64,000 nucleotides of DNA from Phocaeicola_A sp045647865 (GTDB lineage: Bacteria; Bacteroidota; Bacteroidia; Bacteroidales; Bacteroidaceae): assembly GCA_045647865.1 (NCBI GenBank), contig JAZRMW010000023.1, positions 62,001 through 126,000 of the forward strand, in the 5' to 3' direction. Under the pieces are notes generated by a model that saw nothing but the letters and a program-made list of their open reading frames with translations, was not told the DNA's origin and did no database searches. The position numbers and the translations under genes are program-made. This document shows, piece by piece, positions 1 through 8,302 of this stretch. Each line of letters starts with the position of its first letter. The stretch's first letter is position 1.

Positions 1-644
1 ACATTGAGGTGGATCCTACGGTATTGATTGAATCTCCTCGTTTGGGTCGTCATTTGCCTGATGTCCTTTCGGTTGAGGAGATTGATGCTATCATCAATTC
101 CATAGATCTCAGTAAGGTAGAAGGCCAGCGCGATCGTGCCATGCTGGAAGTCCTCTACAGTTGTGGTTTGCGTGTGAGCGAACTTTGCAATTTGCGCTTT
201 TGCGACCTTTATTTGCGCGAGGGATTCATCCGTGTCGAAGGTAAGGGAGGCAAGCAACGGCTTGTCCCTATCTCTCCCCGTGCGATAGACGAACTGAACC
301 TCTATTTTCAAGATCGTTCCTCCATCACTCCCAAGCGTGGCCACGAAGATTATGTCTTTCTTAGTTTCCGGCGTGGAGGTAAATTGTCGCGCATCACCGT
401 ATTTCATGTGGTCAAGGTGCAAACCCTTGCGGCAGGTATCGACAAAACGGTTAGCCCCCATACCTTCCGCCACTCTTTTGCCACTCATTTGCTTGCTGGT
501 GGGGCCAACCTCCGTGCCATCCAAGAGATGCTTGGGCACGAGAGTATCACCACCACCGAAATCTATAGCCACGTAGATACTCATCGTATGCGCGAAGAAA
601 TCCTGACGTGCCATCCGCGAAACAAGAAGTACAAGAAATTCTGA
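1..644 (+). CDS. xerD: Tyrosine recombinase XerD, C-terminal part (cut by window edge)
   Basis: This is the catalytic domain of a XerC/D-type tyrosine recombinase, which resolves chromosome dimers at dif with its partner XerC. The active-site landmarks are present in order: Arg in CGLRVSEL, Lys in the GKGGKQR hairpin, HTFRHSF (H-x-x-R), LGHESI and the nucleophile Tyr in IYSHVDT. The reading frame stays open to the first base of the window, so the N-terminal SAM-like core-binding domain lies upstream. The GTG at position 9 is an internal Val, not a start. The linker wording (ESPRLGRHLPDVLSVEEI) resembles housekeeping XerD rather than a phage or conjugative-transposon integrase, and no mobile cargo follows. 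Assignment to XerD rather than XerC is moderately certain. Confidence 0.9.
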   Translation, partial: IEVDPTVLIESPRLGRHLPDVLSVEEIDAIINSIDLSKVEGQRDRAMLEVLYSCGLRVSELCNLRFCDLYLREGFIRVEGKGGKQRLVPISPRAIDELNLYFQDRSSITPKRGHEDYVFLSFRRGGKLSRITVFHVVKVQTLAAGIDKTVSPHTFRHSFATHLLAGGANLRAIQEMLGHESITTTEIYSHVDTHRMREEILTCHPRNKKYKKF

Positions 645-1469
645 AAAAAAAGGGGATAATCGTTTTGCCTTACCCTATTTGTGTGATTTGAACGTAAGTT
701 CGATGTAAGGAATAGAAAGAAAAACTGTCATAAGTAAACGAATTGAGCGTTTGTCTTTTTGTAGAGTTTTTGCTCTCTCTCTTGTAATTATTACGCTTAA
801 TCTTCTTACGATTTGTCAGTTTAAATAGTGTATATACGGAGAAAAAAAGTAATATATATGCAGAAAATCATGGGCTTTACCCTTAGATATTGTATGATTA
901 TACAGAAAACAAGGCTTTAAGAACTCCTTATTGGGAAGTAAAAAAATAGAGGAAAAATGATTTTGGGGGATTAACCTTTGTCATTCTACGCTTAAGTCTT
1001 ATTTGGGTAACGCTTAAGTCTGACCGAACTATCTCTTAAGTCTGGCTAAATAACTCTTAAGCTTGGCCAAATAACTCTTAAATTTGGCCCAAGTAGTCTT
1101 AATCTTTGTCGGATAACTCATGGATTGGGTTCGGTAATGCCCTGTTTTTGCAGTATGAGGCACTATTTCAAGCAGATAGAAATGTTTCTTACGACTCTTC
1201 CATTTCTATTTGCCTTAAAAAACTGACAAGAAAAAACAGCCCTATCGATTTGGATGTCTGATAGATAGACGAATTTTGGCCTCAAATCCTTCGCGTATTT
1301 AGAGATCCCTGTACTCCTATACGGAAATACAGAATTCTCGCGTAAAGAATATGCAGTTTTGACAAAATGTAAGTAGCGAATACCTCGTTTATTTATGTCG
1401 AACTCACGTTATTTTACTTCAAGGTTTAGAGTTGAGTGCTCACCTTCTTGTCATCCTTAAACCAAAGGG
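645..1469. other. Long intergenic region without a gene
   Basis: About 825 bases with no credible reading frame. The sequence is AT-rich. The one clear structure is the phased tandem repeat at 991-1118, listed separately. It lies between the 3' end of xerD and the 3' end of the minus-strand gene, so both flanking genes end here. No confident terminator hairpin was found. Confidence 0.7.
991..1118. repeat. Six degenerate tandem repeats of 21-22 bp (CTTAAGTCT...)
   Basis: Units begin CTTAAG/CTTAA at 991, 1013, 1035, 1056, 1077 and 1098, giving periods of 22, 22, 21, 21 and 21. The cores are CTTAAGTCTTATTTGG, CTTAAGTCTGACCG, CTTAAGTCTGGCTAA, CTTAAGCTTGGCCAA, CTTAAATTTGGCCC and CTTAATCTTTGTCGG. 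The palindromic CTTAAG core therefore recurs every two helical turns on one face of the DNA. The units are too similar in phase and too degenerate in sequence to be a CRISPR array. Similar phased arrays occur elsewhere in this window. Confidence 0.85.
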
Positions 1470-3971
1470 TTAATAATTGAAATTGATTACCGGTCGCTTG
1501 CAAGTGCTGTTGTTATAAAACATGATATTTGCCTTTCCCTCTTCATCCAATTCCACGCATGGATTCCAGTAGAGCGTGCGACGGTAATCTACCTCACCGG
1601 GAATGATTTCGCGGTTGTATTGCGGATGGTAGTAGTCAATGACTTCGGAATAGCCGTCAATGTGAGTGGAGCGCAGACCTTTGACAGGCAGGGGCTTGCG
1701 ATATATCCAACTGCGAATATGTTTCATCCTTTTCCCTAATTCGTCTGAGGACAAAGGTTCTGCCCAATCAGTCCTTGTGTGTGAAGTCGAATTCCAATAA
1801 ACAAGGATATAATCTACATACTTAAGTTCAAAATCTTTAATTCCTCTTTTTCCGATATCTTTTCGAGAAATGAGCTCTTGATTTTGTTCGGTATCAAAAT
1901 CTAAAACGGAGAATGACCATAAAATATTTTCAGAAAATGGCAGGTATTTTTCTTCGATATAATTCTCTATAGTTGCCGTTAAGAATCTGTTGTCGCCAAG
2001 ATCCAATGCCTTTTCCCGTTCTTCCTTGATGTTATGCAATGTGAACGGTTCAAATTGCCGGCGGTTACGTCCCACTTGTATATCACTCAACAAATTGTTA
2101 CCTGTAAAGGAGAATGCATCCATTGACATCTGAGGCGGTTGTGGTGTGGACAGAATGTCTTTCTCCATGAAATGGTATTCTCTTGGTTGGGGAGAGATAT
2201 GTCTGTGTAACAATATCCGTCCGTCAATCAATTTTTTCTTATCAGTCAGATTCAGGCTGAGGTCATGCCTGCCTGTAAACGGTTCCAGAATGAATGTAAA
2301 GCGGCCTTCTTCGTCCGTCACCATATCCCCCATTTGTTTGATGTGTTTATTTTGGGAAACGACAGTTCCCACTCTGATGTCCTTCAAATTGCCATTTTTC
2401 CGTTTGGGGTGCTTTACCTGCCCGTGTAGAACCAATCCTTCTTCCACAAAATGCTTCTTTTCAAACTTCTCCACACCAGCCAACTGCTTCCACACATAGC
2501 GTCGCCATCCCTGTGTCATCATCAGTAGGTCGAGGGCAGTGCGGTGTACAGAGTCGTCAGCCTCGAAATAATAGTCGGGGCGATGGATATATCCTTTCAG
2601 GTCGCTGGTCAGAAGCAGGTAAGTTTGCAGATTGTCGGCATAAGTGGTTTCTATCTCTGTGCTCCCATCGCGCACGGAGATAGACCCACCCCAGCCCTCC
2701 CTGTGAGGGAGGGTACTGATAGTCAGATTTATCTTTTCAAAGGGTTTGTATTCCTCTTTGTCCAATTGGTATTTCACCAACTCCTTCCCCACAACCGTCG
2801 TATCGTGCACAAAGAAGAGACGCTCGGCATACACCCGTCCGTCGGCATCGAACAGGGTCACTTGGTTCACTCCCGGCGAAAGCCCCTCTTTAGTAATGGC
2901 TGGCAGGCGTGTCGGACGATTGGACAAGCTATAGGCATTGAATTGTAGAAGTTTTCCTCGGCAAGTGATGCTCATACCCATAGCCTTGTGCAGCAATGAC
3001 TCCGTAGCGGCAATGGTTATTCGTACACTATCCTTCTCCAAAGCATCCACAGCCAACATGACTCCTTGTGACTGTATTTCGGGCAAGTCAAAAGTACGGT
3101 TATGCTTGTCTGTTTCCACGCGTAACTTATACTTTACACCATCTTGTGGAAGAAAGGGAAAACAGCCCATGCCGTCGTGAATGGTCTCCGATGATGTAAT
3201 AGGATCGCCATCTGCCAACAATTGACAACGGGCATGGAGGTTTCTTCCCTCTCTGTCTGTCACCTTATAGGCTACACGGCAAGGAAGTCCACAGACGATG
3301 TTTCCCCCTTCGGGATAAAAATCGACATTCAAGCGGTCGTCTTTCTTTGTCTTCGGACGGATGCGGCTCTCTATCAGGTCGCGTTGCTTCTTTTCGCGGT
3401 TTTCCATCGCCAGTTGCGAATAGTCACCTTCCCGTTCGGGAGTGTCAAATACAGGAAACACCCGCGAAAAACAGATCTCCTCCCCCCAGTTGAGCATGGC
3501 ACGGGTGTAGGCACGTACTTCGTAGAATCCGCTTGGAAGCGGAATGTAATAATTGCCGTTACGGCGATTGGTCGGATAGAATACAGATTGTTCCACATCT
3601 ATCACAAAATACTTTTCAAGTTCGGTATTCAATGGTATTTGTCCTTGGCAATGCCCGTTTTCAACAGGTAAACGTTGTGTACTCACCACTTCGCCCGCTT
3701 CATCAAGAAGTTCCACATACAAGACCTTACTAAGTTCTACAGGTCGGAGTGTCTCTGCTGAGGTGACGTAAGCAGCAAACCAGATGGTGTCGCCTTGAAA
3801 ATAAGCTGTGTTGTCGCAATGCAGCCAAACCTTTTCCTGTGGATAAAGGCGGTTGAAAGAATGGATGTTGTGCATGAACTTCTTGAAGTCATCTGTTTGT
3901 GCTGGCAAACAGACGGTGATGAACAATGCAAAAGCTGCAACGGAACAACGTACGTTTAATTTCATAGTCAT
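1470..3971 (-). CDS. MG2/TonB-plug-type large exported protein
   Basis: An 833-residue exported protein with an N-terminal signal peptide (hydrophobic run to PAQ at about residue 25). Residues 40-75 contain the family signature YPQEKVWLHCDN...YFQGDTIWFAAYV, typical of Bacteroidota macroglobulin-like (MG2) proteins that often carry a TonB plug-like C-terminal domain and are annotated as hypothetical or TonB-dependent-receptor-like. A carboxypeptidase-regulatory-like segment (GRFTFILEPF, about residue 550) fits that architecture. The role is probably at the outer membrane or surface, with unknown substrate. It stands alone on the minus strand. ATG at 3971 was used; ATG at 3965 is equally possible. 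A REP-like hairpin is embedded in frame near residues 420-431. Family membership is fairly sure, function is not. Confidence 0.75.
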   Translation of the reverse strand: MTMKLNVRCSVAAFALFITVCLPAQTDDFKKFMHNIHSFNRLYPQEKVWLHCDNTAYFQGDTIWFAAYVTSAETLRPVELSKVLYVELLDEAGEVVSTQRLPVENGHCQGQIPLNTELEKYFVIDVEQSVFYPTNRRNGNYYIPLPSGFYEVRAYTRAMLNWGEEICFSRVFPVFDTPEREGDYSQLAMENREKKQRDLIESRIRPKTKKDDRLNVDFYPEGGNIVCGLPCRVAYKVTDREGRNLHARCQLLADGDPITSSETIHDGMGCFPFLPQDGVKYKLRVETDKHNRTFDLPEIQSQGVMLAVDALEKDSVRITIAATESLLHKAMGMSITCRGKLLQFNAYSLSNRPTRLPAITKEGLSPGVNQVTLFDADGRVYAERLFFVHDTTVVGKELVKYQLDKEEYKPFEKINLTISTLPHREGWGGSISVRDGSTEIETTYADNLQTYLLLTSDLKGYIHRPDYYFEADDSVHRTALDLLMMTQGWRRYVWKQLAGVEKFEKKHFVEEGLVLHGQVKHPKRKNGNLKDIRVGTVVSQNKHIKQMGDMVTDEEGRFTFILEPFTGRHDLSLNLTDKKKLIDGRILLHRHISPQPREYHFMEKDILSTPQPPQMSMDAFSFTGNNLLSDIQVGRNRRQFEPFTLHNIKEEREKALDLGDNRFLTATIENYIEEKYLPFSENILWSFSVLDFDTEQNQELISRKDIGKRGIKDFELKYVDYILVYWNSTSHTRTDWAEPLSSDELGKRMKHIRSWIYRKPLPVKGLRSTHIDGYSEVIDYYHPQYNREIIPGEVDYRRTLYWNPCVELDEEGKANIMFYNNSTCKRPVINFNY
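2681..2713. repeat. REP-like hairpin element embedded in a coding sequence
   Basis: A perfect 8-bp stem (CCCTCCCT / AGGGAGGG, 2695-2702 and 2706-2713) is preceded by AGACCCACCCCAG. The same layout (AGACCCACTCTAACCCTCC... stem) occurs between rhaA and rhaT at about 30796. Here it is translated on the minus strand as STLPHREGWGGS and keeps the reading frame open. Confidence 0.7.
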
Positions 3972-4141
3972 CTGGTATTATATTTAATCTTTGCCGTTTT
4001 TCCTTGTCTGACAGTCTTATCATCAACTTTCTTACGTCAGTTCGGGATAGAAACGGATGTAATAAGTTGGTAATTTTGCAAGATTTTCGTATCTTTACAA
4101 GTGATTACTATCAACTTTAAAGTTAAACAAAATATTCGACA

Positions 4142-4264
4142 ATGATTACCGATGACAAAATTACAGAAATTTTCTGTGCCATAGATGATTTTTGCAAAGA
4201 TTTTGAGAAACAGGTGGGAAAAACTTTCATTTACCTTGATGACAAGGTGTGTCGTAGCTACTAA
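4142..4264 (+). pseudogene. N-terminal remnant of an insertion-sequence transposase (IS982-like)
   Basis: A 40-codon frame that starts MITDDKITEIFCAIDDFC resembles the conserved N-terminus of IS982-family transposases of Bacteroidales as I recall them. The full protein would be around 300 residues. Here it stops after residue 40 and no DDE catalytic region follows, so it is a leftover. A TAnnTTTG promoter element (TAATTTTG, 4071-4078) lies upstream. No terminal inverted repeats were identified. The family name is a recollection, not a search result. Confidence 0.55.
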
Positions 4265-4389
4265 TTCTCACCTTTAGACAATGAAACTATGGCTATGCCA
4301 TATTTGCTAAAAATAGATGAATACATTTAGAATCAGGTACAACAGATAGAACTATCAGCCTTGAAAACCTCAAAAAAAGTACAATTCTT

Positions 4390-4420
4390 TTTGTTCTCCG
4401 CTCGCCATGCACTATCTTTG
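4390..4420 (+). promoter_or_regulatory. Bacteroidota-type promoter of miaB
   Basis: TTTG at 4390-4393, a 19-bp spacer, then TATCTTTG at 4413-4420 match the primary Bacteroidota consensus exactly. Transcription would start about 4427, which excludes any miaB start codon upstream of 4445. Confidence 0.85.
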
Positions 4421-4444
4421 CACCCAAATAATAAAAGAGATTAT

Positions 4445-5812
4445 ATGCAAACGAACCAAGAAGTGGACTTAAAATCCGCAACTGACCTGAAGAAACTCTT
4501 CATCGAGACCTACGGATGCCAAATGAATGTGGCAGACAGTGAGGTGGTGGCCTCCATCATGCAGATGGCAGGCTATGAGGTGTGCGACTCGCTGGACGAG
4601 GCGGACGCCGTGTTTCTGAACACATGCTCCATCCGCGACAATGCGGAGCAGAAAATTCTGAACCGTCTGGAATATTTTCGTGCTCTACGGAAGAAAAAAC
4701 GCGGGCTTATTGTGGGTATTCTCGGATGTATGGCTGAGCGTGTGAAGGAAGACCTTATCAACAATCACCAAGTGGACCTGGTAGCAGGACCGGATGCTTA
4801 TCTCTCCCTGCCCGACTTGATTGCTCAAGTAGAGGCCGGACAGAAAGCCATCAATGTAGAACTGTCCACCACGGAAACTTACCGCGACGTTATCCCTGCC
4901 CGTATCGGAGGCAACCGTGTGTCGGGTTTTGTCAGCATCATGCGTGGGTGCAACAACTTCTGCCATTATTGCATTGTGCCTTACACACGCGGTCGTGAAC
5001 GTAGCCGTGATGTGAAGAGTATTCTTGGCGAAGTGGCCGACTTGGTGGCTAAAGGGTATAAAGAGATAACCCTATTGGGTCAGAATGTCAATTCCTATCG
5101 TTTTGAAGCCGAGGACGGAACAGTCATTACTTTCCCTCAACTCTTGCGCATCGTGGCACAGGAAGCCAGGGGGGTACGCATACGTTTCACTACATCGCAT
5201 CCCAAGGACATGAGTGACGAAACATTGCGCGTGATTGCTGAAGAGCCGAATGTGTGCCGACATATTCATCTGCCCGTTCAGAGCGGAAGCAGCCGTATCC
5301 TGAAACTGATGAACCGCAAATATACGCGCGAATGGTATCTCGACCGTGTGGAGGCTATCCGTCGCATCATCCCCGATTGTGGATTGAGTACCGATATCTT
5401 CAGTGGTTTCCATTCCGAGACAGAAGAGGATCACCAGATGTCCCTTTCACTCATGCGTGAGTGTCAGTATGACTCTGCTTTTATGTTCAAATATAGCGAA
5501 CGACCGGGTACGTATGCATCAAAAAATCTGCCTGATGACATCTCTGAGGAGGTGAAAATCCGTCGTTTGAACGAAATCATCGAAGTACAGAACCAACTCT
5601 CAGCAGAAGCCAATCAGCGTTGTGTCGGTAAAGTGTATGAAGTGTTGGTTGAAGGATTTTCCAAACGTTCGCGCGAACAACTTTTCGGTCGTACTGAACA
5701 GAACCGTGTAGTCGTGTTCGACCGTGGTTCGCACCGTGTGGGTGACTTCGTGACCGTACGTATAACTGAAGCCTCTTCAGCGACACTGAAAGGAGAAGAG
5801 GTTTTTGAATAA
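4445..5812 (+). CDS. miaB: tRNA-2-methylthio-N6-dimethylallyladenosine synthase MiaB
   Basis: A radical-SAM methylthiotransferase that adds the 2-methylthio group to i6A37 of tRNAs reading UNN codons. The N-terminal MTTase domain has Cys25, Cys61 and Cys95, which hold the auxiliary Fe-S cluster (ETYGCQMN, NTCSIRDNAEQ, GILGCMAER). The radical-SAM CxxxCxxC motif is RGCNNFCHYC with Cys169/173/176. A C-terminal TRAM-type RNA-binding domain follows from about residue 380. The length of 455 residues is normal. A longer in-frame start exists at 4361, but the promoter at 4390-4420 lies inside that extension, so ATG 4445 is the start. It is probably monocistronic or read through weakly into the EamA gene. 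Confidence 0.96.
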   Translation: MQTNQEVDLKSATDLKKLFIETYGCQMNVADSEVVASIMQMAGYEVCDSLDEADAVFLNTCSIRDNAEQKILNRLEYFRALRKKKRGLIVGILGCMAERVKEDLINNHQVDLVAGPDAYLSLPDLIAQVEAGQKAINVELSTTETYRDVIPARIGGNRVSGFVSIMRGCNNFCHYCIVPYTRGRERSRDVKSILGEVADLVAKGYKEITLLGQNVNSYRFEAEDGTVITFPQLLRIVAQEARGVRIRFTTSHPKDMSDETLRVIAEEPNVCRHIHLPVQSGSSRILKLMNRKYTREWYLDRVEAIRRIIPDCGLSTDIFSGFHSETEEDHQMSLSLMRECQYDSAFMFKYSERPGTYASKNLPDDISEEVKIRRLNEIIEVQNQLSAEANQRCVGKVYEVLVEGFSKRSREQLFGRTEQNRVVVFDRGSHRVGDFVTVRITEASSATLKGEEVFE

Positions 5813-5825
5813 ATTGACAAGATGC

Positions 5826-5881
5826 AAGTTGACGAGTTGACAAGGGGATAAAATCTTTATAGTCTTTCAATTCGTCAACTT
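5826..5881. repeat. Intergenic dyad, GTTGAC-word family
   Basis: The left arm AAGTTGACGAGTTGA (5826-5840) pairs with TCAATTCGTCAACTT (5867-5881) with one wobble. The surrounding bases repeat the word GTTGACAAG. It sits between miaB and the EamA gene and may act as an attenuator or 3'-end stabiliser. A related dyad is at 21234-21317. Confidence 0.7.
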
Positions 5882-5897
5882 GTTAACTCCAAATCCA

Positions 5898-6785
5898 ATG
5901 AATAACAACAATAAATCCATTCTTCTTGCCTTGGCAGCCGTGCTCAGTTGGTCCACCGTTGCTACGGCTTTTAAGGTTGCATTGACCTATTTGACCCATT
6001 TCGAGATGCTGCTTGTGGCCAGTGTTACATCGTTGGCGATTTTTGCCATTGTACTCACCGTGCAACGCAGATGGGGGGTGGTGATGGCTTTGCCTCGCAA
6101 GACGTGGAGGTACTTCGCGCTGTTGGGATTGTTGAATCCCGTGGCCTATTACTTGGTGCTTTTCAAGTCGTATGACCTGCTTCCTGCACAGATAGCGCAA
6201 CCTGTCAACTACTTCTGGCCCATCTTTTTGCTTGTATTGTTGGCTCTGTTTGCCAAACAACGCATACCGGTTAAGAAGTACATCGGTATGTTCATTTCCT
6301 TGGGAGGTTTGATACTGATTTCTTTGGGGGGAGGGCAAATCGGAAACTTGGAGATTTCTCCCTTGGGGCTTTTCTTGGGATTGATGAGTGCCGTCCTATG
6401 GGCCAGCTATTGGATGGTGAATAATAAGAATAGTCACAAAGCTGATGCTACTGTCGCTTGCTTCATGAGTTTCTTGTTCGGAAGTATTTATCTGATTATT
6501 GGCGCCTTGTGTGTGGGAGTAAACCTAAATACTGTACCGGGCATCTTGTCGGGCATGTATGTTGGAGCTTTTGAAATGGGTATTCCTTTTGTCTGTTTCG
6601 GTTTGGCTATGCGTACGACCACCAATCCTGCGCTTATCAATCAACTTTGTTATCTTTCGCCCTTCCTTTCGCTTTTCTTTGTATCTGCCATCTTGGGCGA
6701 ACAAATTGTATTCACCACCTATATAGGGCTTTTCCTCATTGTTGCGGGTATTGTGTTCAATGAGTATTTTGCAAAGAATAGGTAA
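5898..6785 (+). CDS. EamA/DMT-family transporter
   Basis: A 295-residue polytopic inner-membrane protein with about ten hydrophobic segments in two halves of five. This is the duplicated EamA architecture of drug/metabolite transporters (AVLSWSTVATAFK at the start, a second half from about residue 155 with AVLWASYWMVNN). Such proteins export metabolites such as amino acids or take up solutes, and the substrate cannot be read from sequence. ATG at 5898 was chosen over an upstream in-frame start at 5880, because the upstream codons fall in the dyad next to miaB and are not conserved-looking. It converges with the minus-strand DUF5106 gene across a 38-bp gap. Confidence 0.85.
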   Translation: MNNNNKSILLALAAVLSWSTVATAFKVALTYLTHFEMLLVASVTSLAIFAIVLTVQRRWGVVMALPRKTWRYFALLGLLNPVAYYLVLFKSYDLLPAQIAQPVNYFWPIFLLVLLALFAKQRIPVKKYIGMFISLGGLILISLGGGQIGNLEISPLGLFLGLMSAVLWASYWMVNNKNSHKADATVACFMSFLFGSIYLIIGALCVGVNLNTVPGILSGMYVGAFEMGIPFVCFGLAMRTTTNPALINQLCYLSPFLSLFFVSAILGEQIVFTTYIGLFLIVAGIVFNEYFAKNR

Positions 6786-6823
6786 AGATTACTGTTGTCT
6801 GAACTTCGACAATCTCTGAGTTT

Positions 6824-7783
6824 CTAAAACATGGCTCTTATCTGTTCGTATTTCCCATCCTTTACGATGACTCGTTTCTCACCATCAAGTAAGTAGAGGC
6901 AAGGCATGGCTTTGAGGTCATAGAGAGATTTCCTCTTTATCATGTAGTGATCGGTGCCCATAATCCATTCGGTTGGCAGAGTGTTCTGGGTCGTTTTCCA
7001 GACCTCTTCGTTGCCCTCGGTATAGATAGCCAATACGGTCAGTTTTTTGGTGCGGATGGCTTCGGCCAATCGGATGTCGCTTTGCATGAATGAAAGAGTC
7101 TCGTGGCACTCGTCGCATTCGGGATCGAAAAAGAGTAGTAGCAGGCGGTTTCCCTCGACGGGTGTTTGGGCAAGAGTCATCCGTTTTCCTTCCTTATTAT
7201 AATAGGTAAAGTCAGTGCTTGTTTCGCCCGGTCGATTCCGTTGGATGAGGCGCAACAGATAATTGGCTCGCTGGCGTTCGCCCGTGGGTGAGCTTGTACA
7301 ATCATGTACAGCTTGGAGGTAGTGGCCATAAAGCGCTTCGCTATACATCGGTGAGTTGGGATTGAACAGATAATCTTTACTCATTCGTCCGAAAACGTCT
7401 CTTGCTTGAATATGTGGCATCATTCCCTCACAAAACGTTTTCATGGAGGCGTCAATTAATGTATGCTCTGTTTGTCCATCACCTAATAGAGCGATAAAGT
7501 TGACGAATCCCTGTTCTGTCACATTGCGATTCTTCAATAGAAGGGTGTCCTTGAAGTCGAAACGCGACCAGTAGTTGCGCAATAGATAATCCTTGCGTGC
7601 ATTGGGTGTACTTAACGTGGTGGGAATTTCGGGAAAGGGGAATTGCTCCTCTTGTATTGTTGTTTGGAATTTGTCTGTTTGTATTGTTGCTGTTTCAATC
7701 TTCTTTGTACTATTTTTGTCGGTTGTTTTTCCTTGGCATCCTGTCAAGGCTATCAGTAGTATGGTATAGATGATTCTTTTCAT
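6824..7783 (-). CDS. DUF5106 thioredoxin-like lipoprotein
   Basis: A 319-residue lipoprotein: MKRIIYTILLIALTGC gives a signal peptide with lipobox and acylated Cys16. The central segment (NYWSRFDFKDTLLL onward) matches the DUF5106 type. The C-terminal part is a thioredoxin fold with a CxxC in FFDPECDECHETL and the cis-Pro-like region LKAMPCLYLLDG. It is probably a periplasmic or surface-anchored redox protein, possibly in thiol oxidation or reduction; partner unknown. An in-frame start 35 codons upstream (7888) is rejected because a perfect promoter (7804-7834) lies inside that extension. Confidence 0.85.
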   Translation of the reverse strand: MKRIIYTILLIALTGCQGKTTDKNSTKKIETATIQTDKFQTTIQEEQFPFPEIPTTLSTPNARKDYLLRNYWSRFDFKDTLLLKNRNVTEQGFVNFIALLGDGQTEHTLIDASMKTFCEGMMPHIQARDVFGRMSKDYLFNPNSPMYSEALYGHYLQAVHDCTSSPTGERQRANYLLRLIQRNRPGETSTDFTYYNKEGKRMTLAQTPVEGNRLLLLFFDPECDECHETLSFMQSDIRLAEAIRTKKLTVLAIYTEGNEEVWKTTQNTLPTEWIMGTDHYMIKRKSLYDLKAMPCLYLLDGEKRVIVKDGKYEQIRAMF

Positions 7784-7803
7784 AATCGTGTATTTTTGTG
7801 GGA

Positions 7804-7834
7804 CAAAGGTAGCATAAATCGATAGAAGGACAAA
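7804..7834 (-). promoter_or_regulatory. Bacteroidota-type promoter of the DUF5106 gene
   Basis: Read on the minus strand, TTTG (7834-7831), 19 bp, then TACCTTTG (7811-7804). This is an exact consensus match and fixes the start codon at 7783. Confidence 0.85.
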
Positions 7835-7941
7835 ATAAACAGTTCCTTTTTTCTCATGATTGTGGAATCCTCCTTTATTCTTATTCATCTGTTTGGCTTT
7901 ACCTATTCGTCTGTAAACCTATTGCGATTCATCTGAAGAAT

Positions 7942-7964
7942 CGTACCGTATATACGATGGTACG
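7942..7964. promoter_or_regulatory. Small dyad in the divergent gap
   Basis: CGTACC (7942-7947) and GGTACG (7959-7964) form an inverted repeat around an AT-rich centre. A second overlapping dyad is ATCGTA/TACGAT. It lies between the divergent DUF5106 and padR genes. It could be a protein-binding site; nothing further supports a role. Confidence 0.4.
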
Positions 7965-8111
7965 GCACAGCACTTTTCATTCTCCGTTATCCTTTGACTG
8001 AAGTTTTTCTTAGGTGATTATTTGACAAAAATTGTTTCATACTTTTATTGAGGGCGGATGAAGTTTCGAATATTTATGTGCTGGGTTTTGGTTAAATACT
8101 CTTAAATTATA

Positions 8112-8132
8112 GTACTATGTAATACAAAGTAC
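8112..8132. promoter_or_regulatory. Operator-like 21-bp dyad upstream of padR
   Basis: GTACT-A-TGTA-A-TACA-A-AGTAC is a 21-bp near-perfect palindrome with only one mismatched pair (8117/8127). It overlaps the upstream half of a TATATTTG promoter element at 8145-8152, where a repressor would block initiation. PadR-family repressors bind palindromes containing TGTA/TACA-type half sites and usually control their own operon, so this is the best candidate autoregulatory site for the padR-pspC unit. Confidence 0.65.
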
Positions 8133-8144
8133 CTAAGTATTGCA

Positions 8145-8152
8145 TATATTTG
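8145..8152 (+). promoter_or_regulatory. -7 promoter element upstream of padR
   Basis: TATATTTG fits TAnnTTTG. No good TTTG is found at the -33 position, which suits a regulated promoter. It lies 12 bp downstream of the 21-bp dyad. The leader to padR would be about 210 nt. Confidence 0.5.
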
Positions 8153-8162
8153 CACCGTCGAT

Positions 8163-8220
8163 GGAACTTGAAGGGGTGGTTCGTCCGACTTGCAAGGTCC
8201 CTTCAATGGCCATAAGTTCC
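8163..8220 (+). other. Structured 5' leader segment of the padR transcript
   Basis: Two nested and overlapping stems are possible: GGAACTT (8163-8169) with AAGTTCC (8214-8220), and TTGAAGGG (8168-8175) with CCCTTCAA (8199-8206). Because they share two bases they compete slightly, so this may be a leader with alternative folds. No known riboswitch core was recognised. Confidence 0.4.
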
Positions 8221-8302
8221 TGAAGACAAGGTAATAATGAGGTGAGAATAAAAGAAGATAAATACTGATAGTGTTGCATCTTTGCCATACACATTCGGCC
8301 TT

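Noticed and set aside
1..644. Integrase of a mobile element
   Set aside because: The wording fits chromosomal XerD and no element ends, cargo or att-like duplications are seen nearby.
991..1118. CRISPR array
   Set aside because: Repeat and spacer cannot be distinguished, the period is only 21-22 bp, the units are degenerate and no cas genes are near.
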